Part shown: positions 25,254 through 34,118 of the stretch, piece by piece
Numbering within the stretch: the stretch's first letter is position 1
How the letters are laid out: each line of letters starts with the position of its first letter
Program-made: the position numbers and the translations under genes
DNA from: CAZHCA01 sp964530825
Lineage (GTDB): Bacteria > Bacteroidota > Bacteroidia > Chitinophagales > Saprospiraceae
NCBI GenBank assembly: GCA_964530825.1
Contig: CAZHCA010000014.1
Span: 1 to 64,000, forward strand
Direction of reading: 5' to 3'
DNA length: 64,000 nt
The notes under the pieces: model-generated
Told to the model about the DNA's origin: nothing
What the model saw: the letters and a program-made list of their open reading frames with translations, nothing else
Database searches by the model: none

Positions 25254-26099
25254 ACCCACCTGCCAGGTATGCAGTAGCACAAACAGTGGAATCAGGAAGT
25301 GGGGAAAGCGATACAGTGCTTCATGGGTCCAATAGGTAAAGGTATGCCACCAAAAATCCGGATACCAGTGCCCAATAACCCTTGCTAATGTTGTAGCCAG
25401 CCCCCAGAGGGTGGCATAAGCCAATGTCGGGATCATCAACCACCGAACAGGCAGCAAAATGAGTATACTCAAAAAAAGGTCAGCCCAGCCAGCCCAGCGC
25501 AGCAATTCACGTGCCTGCGAATCTTGCAGACCTAAAATATACATCGTCATATCCATGAAATTGCCGGGTACAGGATAAAATCCTAGTGCATAGAGACCGT
25601 GGCAGGTAAAAGTAAGCGCAATAGCCAAGCGCATCCAGGGTAGCAACCGCCGCCAATGCTGTGGATGTTTCGCCCAGAACAGCAAGAAAATCGGGCTGCC
25701 TATCTGCAGGCTGTATTCAAAAAACTGTCCCACCTGAAAAAAGCGAGATTTCCAATACAAGAATGCAAGGAAAAACAATTGAAGCACCCCGAGGACCACA
25801 ACCGGTGCCCACAAACGGTTCTTGTTCAACAAAAAAATACACCCCACAGCTGCAAACAGGTATATGATACCCGTTAATTGTATCGCGATTTGAATACCGT
25901 TATTTACCTGAGGGCTAGCAGCATAGTCGGCCCAATTTGTCCAGCCCCATTTGCGTACCAATGGCCCTATCCAGGTCTCATCCCATAGTAAGGCCCGATA
26001 AGGGGCATCCCAGAAGAGATACTGCACTGCACGCCCAGAAAAAACCGCTATGGCAGCGGCTTGCAAAATCCGGAAATAGTGGGTATCCTTCAGGAGCAT
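25206..26099 (-). CDS. integral membrane protein, unknown (DoxX/HTTM-like outline)
   Basis: 297 residues with about seven hydrophobic helices, many Trp and Tyr, and loops such as WKSRFFQVGQFFEYSLQIGSP. It has the look of DoxX- or HTTM-type membrane proteins, but no signature is firm enough to name it. Start ATG 26099. The 3' end reaches 48 bp into convergent pfkA, so transcripts of the two genes would be complementary there. No operon partner. Confidence 0.7.
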   Translation of the reverse strand: MLLKDTHYFRILQAAAIAVFSGRAVQYLFWDAPYRALLWDETWIGPLVRKWGWTNWADYAASPQVNNGIQIAIQLTGIIYLFAAVGCIFLLNKNRLWAPVVVLGVLQLFFLAFLYWKSRFFQVGQFFEYSLQIGSPIFLLFWAKHPQHWRRLLPWMRLAIALTFTCHGLYALGFYPVPGNFMDMTMYILGLQDSQARELLRWAGWADLFLSILILLPVRWLMIPTLAYATLWGLATTLARVIGHWYPDFWWHTFTYWTHEALYRFPHFLIPLFVLLHTWQVGLHRQDFGHVEKVGVR

Positions 26100-26131
26100 T
26101 TCAATAGTTTATTCACGTGAATTTTTGGACT

Positions 26132-26455
26132 ATGGCCTTCAGTATGCTATACGTTACTCATTCGGCCGAGGCCGAGGCCCGCCAGTTGTGTGACCAATTG
26201 ATCGAGCGCAAACTGATTGCCTGCAGCAACATCTTCCCCATGTCGAGCGCTTTTTGGTGGAAGGGTGGCGTTGCACGGGAAAGCGAATGGGTATCGATCG
26301 TAAAAACTACCAATGAAGCCTGGACTATTGTTCGCCAGGTCATCGAAGCGCTGCACCCCTACGAAGTTCCCTGCATCATACGCCTCGAAGCCGTGGCCAA
26401 CGAAGCCTACGAGGACTGGATCCGGGAATCGGTCCAGCCCGAAGCTGCCCATTAA
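26132..26455 (+). CDS. cutA: CutA-type divalent cation tolerance protein
   Basis: 107 residues from ATG 26132; the frame opens at GTG 26117, and ATG 26144 would give an even closer family start (MLYVTHSAEAEA). The fold signature is complete: YVTHSAEAEARQL, LIERKLIACSNIFPMSSAFWW, then PYEVPCIIRLEA and the terminal helix YEDWIRES. CutA proteins are very stable ferredoxin-like trimers; a role in metal tolerance is historic and not firmly established. The stop overlaps the convergent prfB 3' end by four bases. Confidence 0.93.
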   Translation: MAFSMLYVTHSAEAEARQLCDQLIERKLIACSNIFPMSSAFWWKGGVARESEWVSIVKTTNEAWTIVRQVIEALHPYEVPCIIRLEAVANEAYEDWIRESVQPEAAH

Positions 26456-27538
26456 ATACCTACGGAAGCCTGCATGAGGTAGGCTTTCAAAAAGCCGTCG
26501 AGATCGCCGTCCAGTACTGCCTCTGTCTGGGGTGTTTGGTAATTTGTTCGATGGTCTTTGACCCGCCGATCATCGAGCACGTAGGAGCGGATTTGCGAGC
26601 CCCACTCGTTTTTCATCTTTTCGGCCTCTACCTTATCCTTTTCGGCCAGCTGCTTTTGCAGTTCCTGCTCGTACAGGCGCGATTTAAGCATTTGCAAAGC
26701 CTTTTCCCGATTCATGTGTTGGGATCGCTCCTGTTGACACTCGGCGACAATACCGGAGGGCAGGTGTCGCACCCGGACGGCCGATTCCGTTTTGTTCACA
26801 TGCTGACCACCGGCGCCGCTCGAGCGGAAGGTATCCCATTCGAGATCAGCGGGGTTAATATCGATCTCGATTCTGTCGTCGACCATAGGATGAACGAATA
26901 CGGATGAGAAGGAAGTCATGCGTTTCCCTTGTGCATTAAAAGGGCTGATGCGCACCAGGCGGTGCACCCCATTTTCTCCTTTCAGCATGCCGTAGGCAAA
27001 GTCGCCGTCGATCTCGAGTGACACGGATTTGATCCCCGCCACATCGCCATCGGTACGGTTGAGCTCACTCACCCTGTAACCATTGCGCTCGGCCCACATG
27101 GTATACATGCGCAACAACATGGCCGACCAGTCGTTAGCCTCCGTACCGCCGGCGCCGGAGTTGATCTCCAGGACGGCGCCTAATTCATCTTCGGGTTTGT
27201 TTAGGGTAGACCGGAACTCCAGGTCTTCGAGGGCGCCAATGGCTTCCTGATGTCGTTTGTCAACCTCTTCTTCGGATCCTTCGCCTTCCTTCAGGAATTC
27301 AAAGAGCACTTCCAGGTCTTCGACCACAGTCTCCGCTGCTTCGTACTGAGCTATCCAGTTTTTGTGTCGCTTAATTTCCTTTAGGATAGATTCGGCCCGC
27401 TCGGGGTCGTTCCAGAAGTTTGGGTCGAGGGAGAGTTGTTCTTTTTCTTTGATTTGAAAACGCCGGTTGTCGACGTCAAAGATACCTCCTTAACGAACCC
27501 AAGCGGTTTTTCAGTTCACTAAGTTGTTCGATGGTCAT
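26452..27538 (-). CDS. prfB: peptide chain release factor 2, with programmed +1 frameshift
   Basis: RF2 recognises UGA and UAA. The gene is split: a 20-codon first frame from ATG 27538 ends at an in-frame TGA (complement of 27476-27478), and reading continues in the +1 frame from 27477 to 26452, for a total of about 361 residues, the usual RF2 length. The downstream frame has the peptidyl-hydrolysis motif SSGAGGQHVNKTESAVR, and the region before it has INSGAGGTEANDWS, a typical RF2 feature. The slippery site is CTT-TGA-C preceded by an AGGAGG. High RF2 favours termination at the TGA, so RF2 limits its own synthesis. Confidence 0.96.
27475..27491 (-). promoter_or_regulatory. prfB programmed frameshift site
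   Basis: On the minus strand the sequence reads AGGAGGTATCTTTGAC, with the leading A of AAGGAGGT also present. This has the canonical RF2 layout: an SD-like element three bases before the CTT slippery codon, then UGA and C. Translation of both frames joins exactly into a continuous RF2 N-terminus. Confidence 0.95.
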
Positions 27539-27631
27539 ATCTTGTCTCTTTGTGATTTGAGTTAGCTTGGTAAACACCCCAGAAATGATATCCATTCTGG
27601 GGTGTCACACAAATATTTTCTTTCGGAAACG

Positions 27632-28525
27632 TTACTGGGTGGCGTCCGGTTTAACGTCTATTAACTCTACGTAAAACACCAAATCGGATCGCTCGGGGAT
27701 TGCCGGGGGCCGACCTGCTTCGCCATATGCCTGCTCGTAAGGGATAAACAAGGTTGCCTTGTCTCCTACCTGGAGTTGAGAAAGCCCGACATCCCAACCG
27801 CGGATCACTGCGCCTACGCCCATAGGAAATTCGATCGGTTCGCCGCGTTCGAAAGAATTGTCGAACATGGTGCCATCTTCCTCGAGCACGCCGTAGTATT
27901 TAACCGTGACCATATCGCCCTGAGAAGGGGACTCGCCGTTTCCTTCTTCGTGGATGACGTATTCAATACCCGAATCGGTGGTCTGTAAAGCGTCAGCGAA
28001 GCCCCCTGACTTATAGGTTTCCAAGCGTTCGGCCACCAGCTGTCCAATTTCGTTGGCTTGGTTTTGGAATTCCTGTTGCTCGGCTTGTACCTCGGCCATG
28101 GTTTTCACGTCGGTCATGACCACGTCATAGTACAAAACTTCTTCTTCTTCGAAACCGGGAGGGCGTTGCTCTACAGGAAGCGTATCGAGTGGAACGAATA
28201 TGGTGACACAATCACCGACAGCAGTGATCTGAAGCACCTCTTCTACGGGTGACATCTCCCGGGCCTGCGCCGTCGCAGAGTCGGGTATCTGGACGACCGG
28301 AGGTGGCCCTTGCTCGCGGCTGCTCGCGATAATGCTATCTTGTTTGCGCATGTAGTAGTGGAAAAAAACCACATCGCCTGGGTTAGCCTTTTGGCCGGTA
28401 CCTTCCGTTTGGCGAATGTATTTATACCCACTGGGTAGGGTCGCTTCTTTTGCCTGGTTGCCGCCATCCTGACATCCCATCAGGAAGAAGGTGAGCGCAA
28501 TCAGCATAACAAAGAATACTCTCAT
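27632..28525 (-). CDS. FKBP-type peptidyl-prolyl isomerase lipoprotein with two FKBP domains
   Basis: 297 residues from ATG 28525, chosen because it starts a lipoprotein signal (MRVFFVMLIALTFFLMGC, Cys at +1); the frame extends further upstream without function. The first FKBP-like domain (about 30-140) keeps the fold (GDVVFFHYYMRKQDS) but lacks several active-site aromatics. After a helical linker, the second domain (about 200-297) is typical: VTVKYYGVLEEDGTMFDNS, GAVIRGWDVGLSQLQVGDKA, IPYEQAYGE. It would help fold envelope proteins in the periplasm. Related double-FKBP lipoproteins are common in gliding Bacteroidota (GldI-like); a motility link here is only a possibility. Confidence 0.88.
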   Translation of the reverse strand: MRVFFVMLIALTFFLMGCQDGGNQAKEATLPSGYKYIRQTEGTGQKANPGDVVFFHYYMRKQDSIIASSREQGPPPVVQIPDSATAQAREMSPVEEVLQITAVGDCVTIFVPLDTLPVEQRPPGFEEEEVLYYDVVMTDVKTMAEVQAEQQEFQNQANEIGQLVAERLETYKSGGFADALQTTDSGIEYVIHEEGNGESPSQGDMVTVKYYGVLEEDGTMFDNSFERGEPIEFPMGVGAVIRGWDVGLSQLQVGDKATLFIPYEQAYGEAGRPPAIPERSDLVFYVELIDVKPDATQ

Positions 28526-28638
28526 AAATAAAGAAATTAAATTATCGGCAAAACGCCGGGTGATATTGATTTGAATGTCCGTCAATGACTCAAGTAAGCG
28601 AAAGATAGGCGGATTTTACAATTTGTCCCCGACAATTT

Positions 28639-29646
28639 TCAAATCCGCTGCAGTACATCGCGATAGCGCGGCAGGAGTTCTTTGAACTTGCGCACCGTAG
28701 CGTCTAACCCAATGAAGGAAGCACCACCGGCAGCATTGCGATGACCGCCGCCCTTGAAATGCTTGCGGGCAATATCCTGTACGGAAAACTCCCCTTTGGA
28801 ACGCAAGCTGATCTTGACGATGGTAGGCTGCTCCGTAATGAAGGCCGCCATTTTCACATCCTTAATACGCAGCAGGTAATTGACAATACCTTCAGTGTCA
28901 CCCCGCACGATATCGAAATTTGTGTAATCCTCTTTTGTCAGGGTGATGATACCGGTTTTATATTCCGGCAAAATCTCCATGCGATTGTGCAGACAGTGTC
29001 CAAGCAAACGCAAATGTTTTTCTTTAAAACTATTAAAGATAAGGTCCTGCAGGAGATAATCGTTCACGCCCAGTTCCAATAGATCAGCCACTACGCGAAA
29101 AAGTTTGGCGGAGGTACCGTATTTAAAGGATCCCGTGTCGGTTACGATGCCCGTATAGATGCACTCCCCGATGGTGGTGTCCAGGTATTTTTCGTCACCC
29201 AGCAAGTGGATGAAATCATAGATCATCTCACAGGTCGAACTTGCTGTGGTATCGGAAAAAATATAATCGGCAAAAGGTTCAGGGTACAGGTGGTGATCGA
29301 TCATGGCGGTGGGCACATTCCGTTTTACTACCAAGTCTCCCACCTTATCGATCCGGTCTAACGCGTTAAAATCGAGGCAAAAAACAAAGTTGGATCGATT
29401 GATCACCTTTTCAACCGCCTCGGGATCAAGATCGTAGATCAAGATCTCGTCAGTAGCGGGCAACCAGTTTAAAAACTCAGGATACTCTGAGGGAGCGACC
29501 ATGTGTATTGTATGGGCATGCTTTTTCAGGTAGAAATACAGTGCCAGGGTCGACCCGACGGCATCGCCATCGGGATTGCGGTGCATAATCAGTGTGATAT
29601 CCTTAGGAATGGATAGTTGCGACTTGAGTTCCTGAATATTTTCCAT
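28639..29646 (-). CDS. DHH-family phosphoesterase (NrnA-like oligoribonuclease / pAp phosphatase)
   Basis: 335 residues from ATG 29646 (a TTG at 29661 is the frame limit). DHH/DHHA1 architecture: IMHRNPDGDAVGS supplies the first metal-binding Asp residues, CLDFNALDRID the next, MIDHHLYPE the DHH motif, and KGGGHRNAAGG the substrate-binding DHHA1 end. NrnA enzymes degrade 2-5-nt RNAs and convert 3'-phosphoadenosine 5'-phosphate to AMP. Cytoplasmic. It is divergent from ndk, with a separate promoter for each. Confidence 0.92.
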   Translation of the reverse strand: MENIQELKSQLSIPKDITLIMHRNPDGDAVGSTLALYFYLKKHAHTIHMVAPSEYPEFLNWLPATDEILIYDLDPEAVEKVINRSNFVFCLDFNALDRIDKVGDLVVKRNVPTAMIDHHLYPEPFADYIFSDTTASSTCEMIYDFIHLLGDEKYLDTTIGECIYTGIVTDTGSFKYGTSAKLFRVVADLLELGVNDYLLQDLIFNSFKEKHLRLLGHCLHNRMEILPEYKTGIITLTKEDYTNFDIVRGDTEGIVNYLLRIKDVKMAAFITEQPTIVKISLRSKGEFSVQDIARKHFKGGGHRNAAGGASFIGLDATVRKFKELLPRYRDVLQRI

Positions 29647-29712
29647 GGGTAAGTTGGTCAATGTGCGAAAGTGCCAAAAATTTGGAAATTAACCAAAATA
29701 TCATTCTATCCC

Positions 29713-29744
29713 TTGGCCGGAATTCGGGCTTTTCGTTAGCTTTG
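29713..29744 (+). promoter_or_regulatory. candidate ndk promoter
   Basis: TAGCTTTG at 29737-29744 fits TAnnTTTG, with TTG at 29713-29715 about 21 nt upstream as a -33 candidate. The ndk ATG is at 29792. Confidence 0.4.
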
Positions 29745-29791
29745 GAGCGCTTCAATCGACACCTTTTTTCTAAGCGTTACAAATAATAGTT

Positions 29792-30211
29792 ATGGCTGGA
29801 AATAAAACCTTGACCATGATCAAACCCGATGCGGTAAATGGTGGCTACATCGGCCCCATCCTGGCTCAAATCAGCGAGGCAGGCTTTCGCATCGTGGCAA
29901 TGAAGATGACTCAACTGACCAAAGACAAAGCCGGTGAATTTTATGCGGTGCACAAAGAGCGTCCTTTCTACAGCGAATTGGTAGATTTCATGTCTTCGGG
30001 CCCTATTGTTGCCGCTGTCCTGGAAAAAGACAATGCAGTAGCTGATTTCCGCAAGCTGATCGGCGCGACCAACCCCGCTGAGGCCGAGCCCGGCACCATT
30101 CGCGCCCGCTTTGCTAGGAGCATCGGCGAGAATGCCATCCACGGCTCCGACTCTGACGAGACCGCAGCAGTCGAAAGCGCTTTCCACTTCTCCGTTACGG
30201 AGATGTTCTAG
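29792..30211 (+). CDS. ndk: nucleoside diphosphate kinase
   Basis: 139 residues, standard length. It moves the gamma-phosphate between NTPs and NDPs through a phospho-histidine. Visible: TLTMIKPDAVNGGYIG at the N-terminus, the ERPFYSELVDFMSSGP segment, and the active-site His117 in NAIHGSDS. The start ATG 29792 has no rival. A strong terminator follows. No anomalies. Confidence 0.98.
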   Translation: MAGNKTLTMIKPDAVNGGYIGPILAQISEAGFRIVAMKMTQLTKDKAGEFYAVHKERPFYSELVDFMSSGPIVAAVLEKDNAVADFRKLIGATNPAEAEPGTIRARFARSIGENAIHGSDSDETAAVESAFHFSVTEMF

Positions 30212-30235
30212 ATCTTGGTGCTCCGGAAAAGAAAA

Positions 30236-30285
30236 GAGCCAGCCGGGCCTGTCGAGAATTGTTTGGCAGGCCCGGCTCCTTTTGA
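30236..30285 (+). terminator. intrinsic terminator after ndk
   Basis: AGCCGGGCCTG (30241-30251) pairs perfectly with CAGGCCCGGCT (30267-30277), extended by GAG/CTC outside one unpaired base region, then CCTTTT. About 30 nt after the ndk stop. Confidence 0.85.
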
Positions 30286-30327
30286 GCGATTTGACAAAAT
30301 GAAACTACATTGTTGGTTGAATCTGGC

Positions 30328-30356
30328 TTGCAGTTTAAAGCATTGGCGTAAATTTG
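30328..30356 (+). promoter_or_regulatory. promoter of the Tyr/Gly-rich lipoprotein gene
   Basis: TTG at 30328-30330 and TAAATTTG at 30349-30356 are separated by 18 nt, a very good match to the Bacteroidota TTTG-N19-TAnnTTTG promoter. It implies a 5' leader of about 110 nt before ATG 30475. Confidence 0.55.
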
Positions 30357-30474
30357 TATCAGAACGGATTCAAAAGGGTTGGGCGGGAAGGTCCCTGGAC
30401 ACACTGAATCCAGCGGACTTTAGTCCATGTGCTCAAACTAGTTTTTATTCTTAATGCAACCAAACCATCCAAGT

Positions 30475-31128
30475 ATGAAAAACAATCACCTCTTCAGCAT
30501 CCTTCTGCTGGCCGTTTTACTAGCGAGCTGCAGCGGATCGAAAACCTATGTGACCAGTTCCTGGGCAGAATCCTCTTTTACACCACAAAACCAAGGCACC
30601 GTATTGATTTTGAGCATGACAGAAAACGCTCAGGGTCGAGCTGCTATTGAAAGTGGCGTTGCTGGCCAATTAAATCGATACGGTTACAACACTATACAAT
30701 CGTATGAAGAATTGGGTCCAAAATGGCCACCTACCCGAGATACCGCAGCGCTCAAAGAAATTATCAGGGAATTAGCAAATGATAGAGGCGTTGATGCGAT
30801 CTACACGGTTGCGTTAAAGAAAAAAGACTCCGAAACCCACTATGTACCACCATCGACCTCATACGTACCCTCTACCCCCTACTACGGAGGCTATGGCTAT
30901 TACGGCTATTGGTATAATTACTACCCGATGACCTACCGCGAAGTATACGAACCCGGCTATTATGTACAGAGCGAAGCTTACTTTCTGGAAACGAATATCT
31001 ACAGTACGAACCAGGGGCAGTTGATCTGGTCAGCCCAAAGCGCCACGACCAATCCGACCAGCCTTAAACAATTTACCGCAGATTACACGAAGGCCATCTT
31101 CAAGCAATTGAAAAAAGATTTTAAGTAA
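30475..31128 (+). CDS. lipoprotein with Tyr/Gly-rich segment, unknown
   Basis: 217 residues from ATG 30475, giving a clear lipoprotein signal with LASC lipobox. The mature part begins with a strand-helix pattern (VTSSWAESSF, TVLILSMTENAQGRAAIESG, ANDRGVDAIYTVALKK) resembling the small DUF4136-type lipoproteins, then a tyrosine- and glycine-rich stretch (YYGGYGYYGYWYNYYP), then TNIYSTNQGQLIWSAQSATT and a basic terminal helix. The last two parts match proteins that bind or scaffold at the outer membrane, but the role is unknown. Own promoter; no operon partner before the HdeD gene, which follows after a structured region. Confidence 0.8.
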   Translation: MKNNHLFSILLLAVLLASCSGSKTYVTSSWAESSFTPQNQGTVLILSMTENAQGRAAIESGVAGQLNRYGYNTIQSYEELGPKWPPTRDTAALKEIIRELANDRGVDAIYTVALKKKDSETHYVPPSTSYVPSTPYYGGYGYYGYWYNYYPMTYREVYEPGYYVQSEAYFLETNIYSTNQGQLIWSAQSATTNPTSLKQFTADYTKAIFKQLKKDFK

Positions 31129-31146
31129 TTACATTTACACTAAAAA

Positions 31147-31237
31147 GGAGGAGCATCCTTACTGGATCGGCTCGATTTTTCACGGATAACCCTGCGCCGA
31201 ACAGGCGCATATATTCGCCAGTAAACCTTGTTCCTCC
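31147..31237 (+). promoter_or_regulatory. structured RNA leader upstream of the HdeD-like gene
   Basis: A nested set of inverted repeats: GGAGGA (31147) with TCCTCC (31232), TTACTGG (31159) with CCAGTAA (31218), and inside them ATCG-gct-CGAT (31166-31176) and TGCGCC-gaaca-GGCGCA (31193-31209). This would fold as a two-part stem closing a multi-way junction with two arms. No T-tract follows, so it is not a standard terminator. The HdeD ATG is 28 nt downstream. It could be a cis-regulatory RNA or a free small RNA; no known family is recognised. Confidence 0.5.
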
Positions 31238-31264
31238 CCCGAGATTCTTAAAACCTCATCAACC

Positions 31265-31849
31265 ATGAAAATGCTCAACAATTGGTGGGCGCTCGCCCTT
31301 CGCGGGCTCGTTCTCATCATCCTTGCCATTTTAATTTTCAACCACCCCGCTGGGGCCGTGCTTGGCCTGGCTATCTACTTTGCCGTGACTTTTCTAGTCA
31401 GCGGCGGCCTGCAGCTGTACACCGGCATTACTAACAAAGAAATTGACCACCGCGGCTGGTATATTGCCGGAGGCGTATTGGATCTCCTTCTGGGCATCCT
31501 GCTTTTCCGAAATCCGGTCATGACAGCGACGGTCATTCCGATTGTTATTGGCTTCTGGGCCATATTTGCCGGTATCGTCATGGGTGTTGCATCTTTCGAC
31601 ATGAAGAAAGAAGGAGCCGAACGCTGGTGGCTAGCCCTCCTGGGCGGTGCCCTGTCGGTCATCTTCGGCTTCTTGATAGTGCGCAATCCGCTACAAGGCG
31701 CCGTGACCATCACGACCCTAATCGGTATTCAGGTATTGATTTTGGGAATTTTCGCCATTTTATTGGCCTTCCAGGTACGACGGTTTCGCAACCGAGCCAA
31801 AGCAGGCATCGAAAACCTGAAAGCTAATCTGGCTAATCCAGGCGCATAA
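31265..31849 (+). CDS. HdeD-like membrane protein (DUF308)
   Basis: 194 residues with six hydrophobic helices and the family repeats WWALALRGLVLIILAIL, GGVLDLLLGILLFRNPV and GGALSVIFGFLIVRNPL, each a helix pair ending in a NP turn. E. coli HdeD supports acid resistance at high cell density; the function of most homologues is not known. The start ATG 31265 follows the structured leader. A perfect 11-bp hairpin follows the gene. Confidence 0.9.
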   Translation: MKMLNNWWALALRGLVLIILAILIFNHPAGAVLGLAIYFAVTFLVSGGLQLYTGITNKEIDHRGWYIAGGVLDLLLGILLFRNPVMTATVIPIVIGFWAIFAGIVMGVASFDMKKEGAERWWLALLGGALSVIFGFLIVRNPLQGAVTITTLIGIQVLILGIFAILLAFQVRRFRNRAKAGIENLKANLANPGA

Positions 31850-31863
31850 GAACGCTTTATGGC

Positions 31864-31897
31864 ATCCGGGGCTTACCTTGCTACGCAAGCCCCGGAT
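31864..31897. terminator. bidirectional hairpin between convergent genes
   Basis: ATCCGGGGCTT (31864-31874) pairs perfectly with AAGCCCCGGAT (31887-31897). It sits between the HdeD stop and the stop of the minus-strand HD gene. T-tracts are weak on both sides. Confidence 0.65.
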
Positions 31898-31899
31898 AC

Positions 31900-34044
31900 C
31901 TAAGGCACGTCTTTCGCTGGAGAATCGGCCGGTGGAGTTGCCGTAGCATTCGCTGAGCTGTCATTATCGCTGGTACCATTGCCGGGTCGCTCCCCTTTTG
32001 GATACTCCACCCGAATGTGGTGTACGCTGCGCATGGTTTTTTTGAATATTTCTTTGCAGAGTTCAAGCTCCTCAAAAGTCAATGTGGATTGTTCTAATTG
32101 CCCCTGCGTTATTTTACCGGCGATGATGCGCTCTACCAGATCATCGACCGCCTTCCCGGTTGGTTCCTTCAGGCTCTTACAAGCTGCCTCAATACTATCG
32201 GCCATCATCAGGATCGACTCTTCTTTGGTTCGAGGGGTAGGTCCGGGGTAGCGAAAAAGGCTTTCATCAAAACTGCCTTCCTCCTGCTTTTCAGCGTATT
32301 TACGGTAAAAATACTCTACGCGTGTGGTACCATGGTGGGTCAAAATAAAGTCGATCAGCACCTGAGGCAGCCGGTGTTTTTTGGCCATCGAATACCCCTC
32401 CAGCACGTGACCCACAATTATTTTAGCGCTGTCGAGTTCATTTTTACCATTATGCGGGTTTTCATCGCCCTGGTTTTCGATAAAGAATTCTGGCCGCTTG
32501 GTTTTACCAATGTCATGATAGAGGGCAGCCACTTTTACCAACAAATGATCGGCACCAATGCGGCGGGCAGCCGCCTCGCTAAGATTAGCCACCTGCAAGG
32601 AGTGCTGAAGGGTACCTGGTGCCTCGATAGCCAGGCGCTGCAAGAGCGGGCGGTTCAGGTCGGATAGCTCGACCAAGGTAAACGCCGAAACAAATCCAAA
32701 TATGCGCTCCAGCAATGGGACCAACGGATAGGCCAGCAGCGTCAAGAAAACGTTTAAGAAAATCCAAGTATACACCCACCAATCGATCTCGCCCATCCGA
32801 CCGGTCTTAATCAACGAAAGCCCAAAATAGGCCAACGCATAAGCCATAAAAATATATAACATGGAGTAAAAAAAACGGTTCCAGTCACGAGTATCCACGT
32901 CACGCAGTAATACGACGATTCCTACCAGGATTTGCATGAAAGTGAATTCATAGCCCAAGCTGGACAAAAAACTGGCCAGCAACACCACCACAATGTGGGT
33001 AAATAATGCAAGGCGCCCGTCGTAAAATGTCTTTATGACGATCGGAACAATACTAAAGGGAATCAGGTAGGCACTCAGGATATTGGTCCGCTCCACAAGG
33101 GATACCAGGTAGCTATAGGCAATGATCCAAAGAAAAATGAACAGTAATTTGTTCCAGCTGGAAAAAATATCCGGCTTAAAGCGCCGGAGGAATCCTACGA
33201 ACACGCCGATGATCAGGCCCGTTAGAATGAAATATCCTAGGAACACATTCCAGAAAGAACGCTGTGAGGAAATATCTTTCTGGTAGGCCTCCCGGAAAGA
33301 AACCAGCTTTTGATAATTAGCCTCATTGATTTCCGCTCCTTGCTTAATGATCAGGTCTCCAGCCTTTATCTTATCGCGATAAGAAGGCACGGTACTCAAC
33401 AATTCATCACGCGAGCGGGCGGTCAAAGCGGCATCGTAGGTAATATTTGGTTGTAGTTGATCCTGCAAGATGGGTAGCAGAAAGTCCGAATTGGGCAAGG
33501 CGCTACTAGCCAGTTCCTTATTTAGTAGTTCAATCGCCTGCGGTAACTGCAGAAAATCGGCAGCTTTTCGCCGCTGTGTGGTATTGCCCTGCACCAGGTT
33601 AATGATAAAATCGTCGGTCACCGCTCCTTCCTCCGACTCCAGCTTTAGTAAGCCCTGGTCGTATATTTTCGAGAGGAATCGTTTGCCGTACCGCAGGTAA
33701 GGTCCAGGATTGTCCCGAACATCCTTGAAGCCTGGATTACTAGCGAGCATTTCGCGTTGCTCTTCAAAGGTCGATTCAAAAGCCGCCTCCCGCCGCTTGA
33801 CCATGTTGGGGTCCAGGCTATAATACGGGGTAAATTCGGCCTCCAATTCGGCTAGTTCGGCCTTGATTTCGGCCTCACTCTTTTTGATCGGAAAGTCAAA
33901 GGGCGCATACAGGTCGTCATACGCCCAGCGTCCGTTGCGTTCGAAGGAGTAACGAAAACGACCATCGCTGGAGAACAATGTGCTGATAAACACCACCACT
34001 CCTGCGACAAAAAGATACTTTGTAAGTATGGGTATTCGAGCCAT
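31900..34044 (-). CDS. 7TM-HD phosphodiesterase (PgpH-like)
   Basis: 714 residues: one N-terminal helix, a long extracytoplasmic 7TMR-HDED-type region (about 25-260, rich in helix and charged residues), about seven membrane helices (about 265-455) and a cytoplasmic HD domain with His510-Asp511 (AALYHDIGKTKRPEFF) and later HHGTTRVEYFYRKY. In Firmicutes PgpH degrades the second messenger c-di-AMP; the same role is likely here by family. The C-terminal tail is low-complexity (Ser/Ala/Pro). Start ATG 34044. A palindrome lies in its upstream region. Confidence 0.9.
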   Translation of the reverse strand: MARIPILTKYLFVAGVVVFISTLFSSDGRFRYSFERNGRWAYDDLYAPFDFPIKKSEAEIKAELAELEAEFTPYYSLDPNMVKRREAAFESTFEEQREMLASNPGFKDVRDNPGPYLRYGKRFLSKIYDQGLLKLESEEGAVTDDFIINLVQGNTTQRRKAADFLQLPQAIELLNKELASSALPNSDFLLPILQDQLQPNITYDAALTARSRDELLSTVPSYRDKIKAGDLIIKQGAEINEANYQKLVSFREAYQKDISSQRSFWNVFLGYFILTGLIIGVFVGFLRRFKPDIFSSWNKLLFIFLWIIAYSYLVSLVERTNILSAYLIPFSIVPIVIKTFYDGRLALFTHIVVVLLASFLSSLGYEFTFMQILVGIVVLLRDVDTRDWNRFFYSMLYIFMAYALAYFGLSLIKTGRMGEIDWWVYTWIFLNVFLTLLAYPLVPLLERIFGFVSAFTLVELSDLNRPLLQRLAIEAPGTLQHSLQVANLSEAAARRIGADHLLVKVAALYHDIGKTKRPEFFIENQGDENPHNGKNELDSAKIIVGHVLEGYSMAKKHRLPQVLIDFILTHHGTTRVEYFYRKYAEKQEEGSFDESLFRYPGPTPRTKEESILMMADSIEAACKSLKEPTGKAVDDLVERIIAGKITQGQLEQSTLTFEELELCKEIFKKTMRSVHHIRVEYPKGERPGNGTSDNDSSANATATPPADSPAKDVP

Positions 34045-34118
34045 AGTTTCTTCACCAATCGATTTTGGGAACCTGGATGGAGGAAAAGGTCTTAAACAGC
34101 ATTCCGCCCTAAGCTCAA

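Noticed and set aside
26536..26907. 123-codon frame antisense to prfB
   Set aside because: Hydrophobic by chance; opposite the GGQ-containing RF2 region, which is certain.
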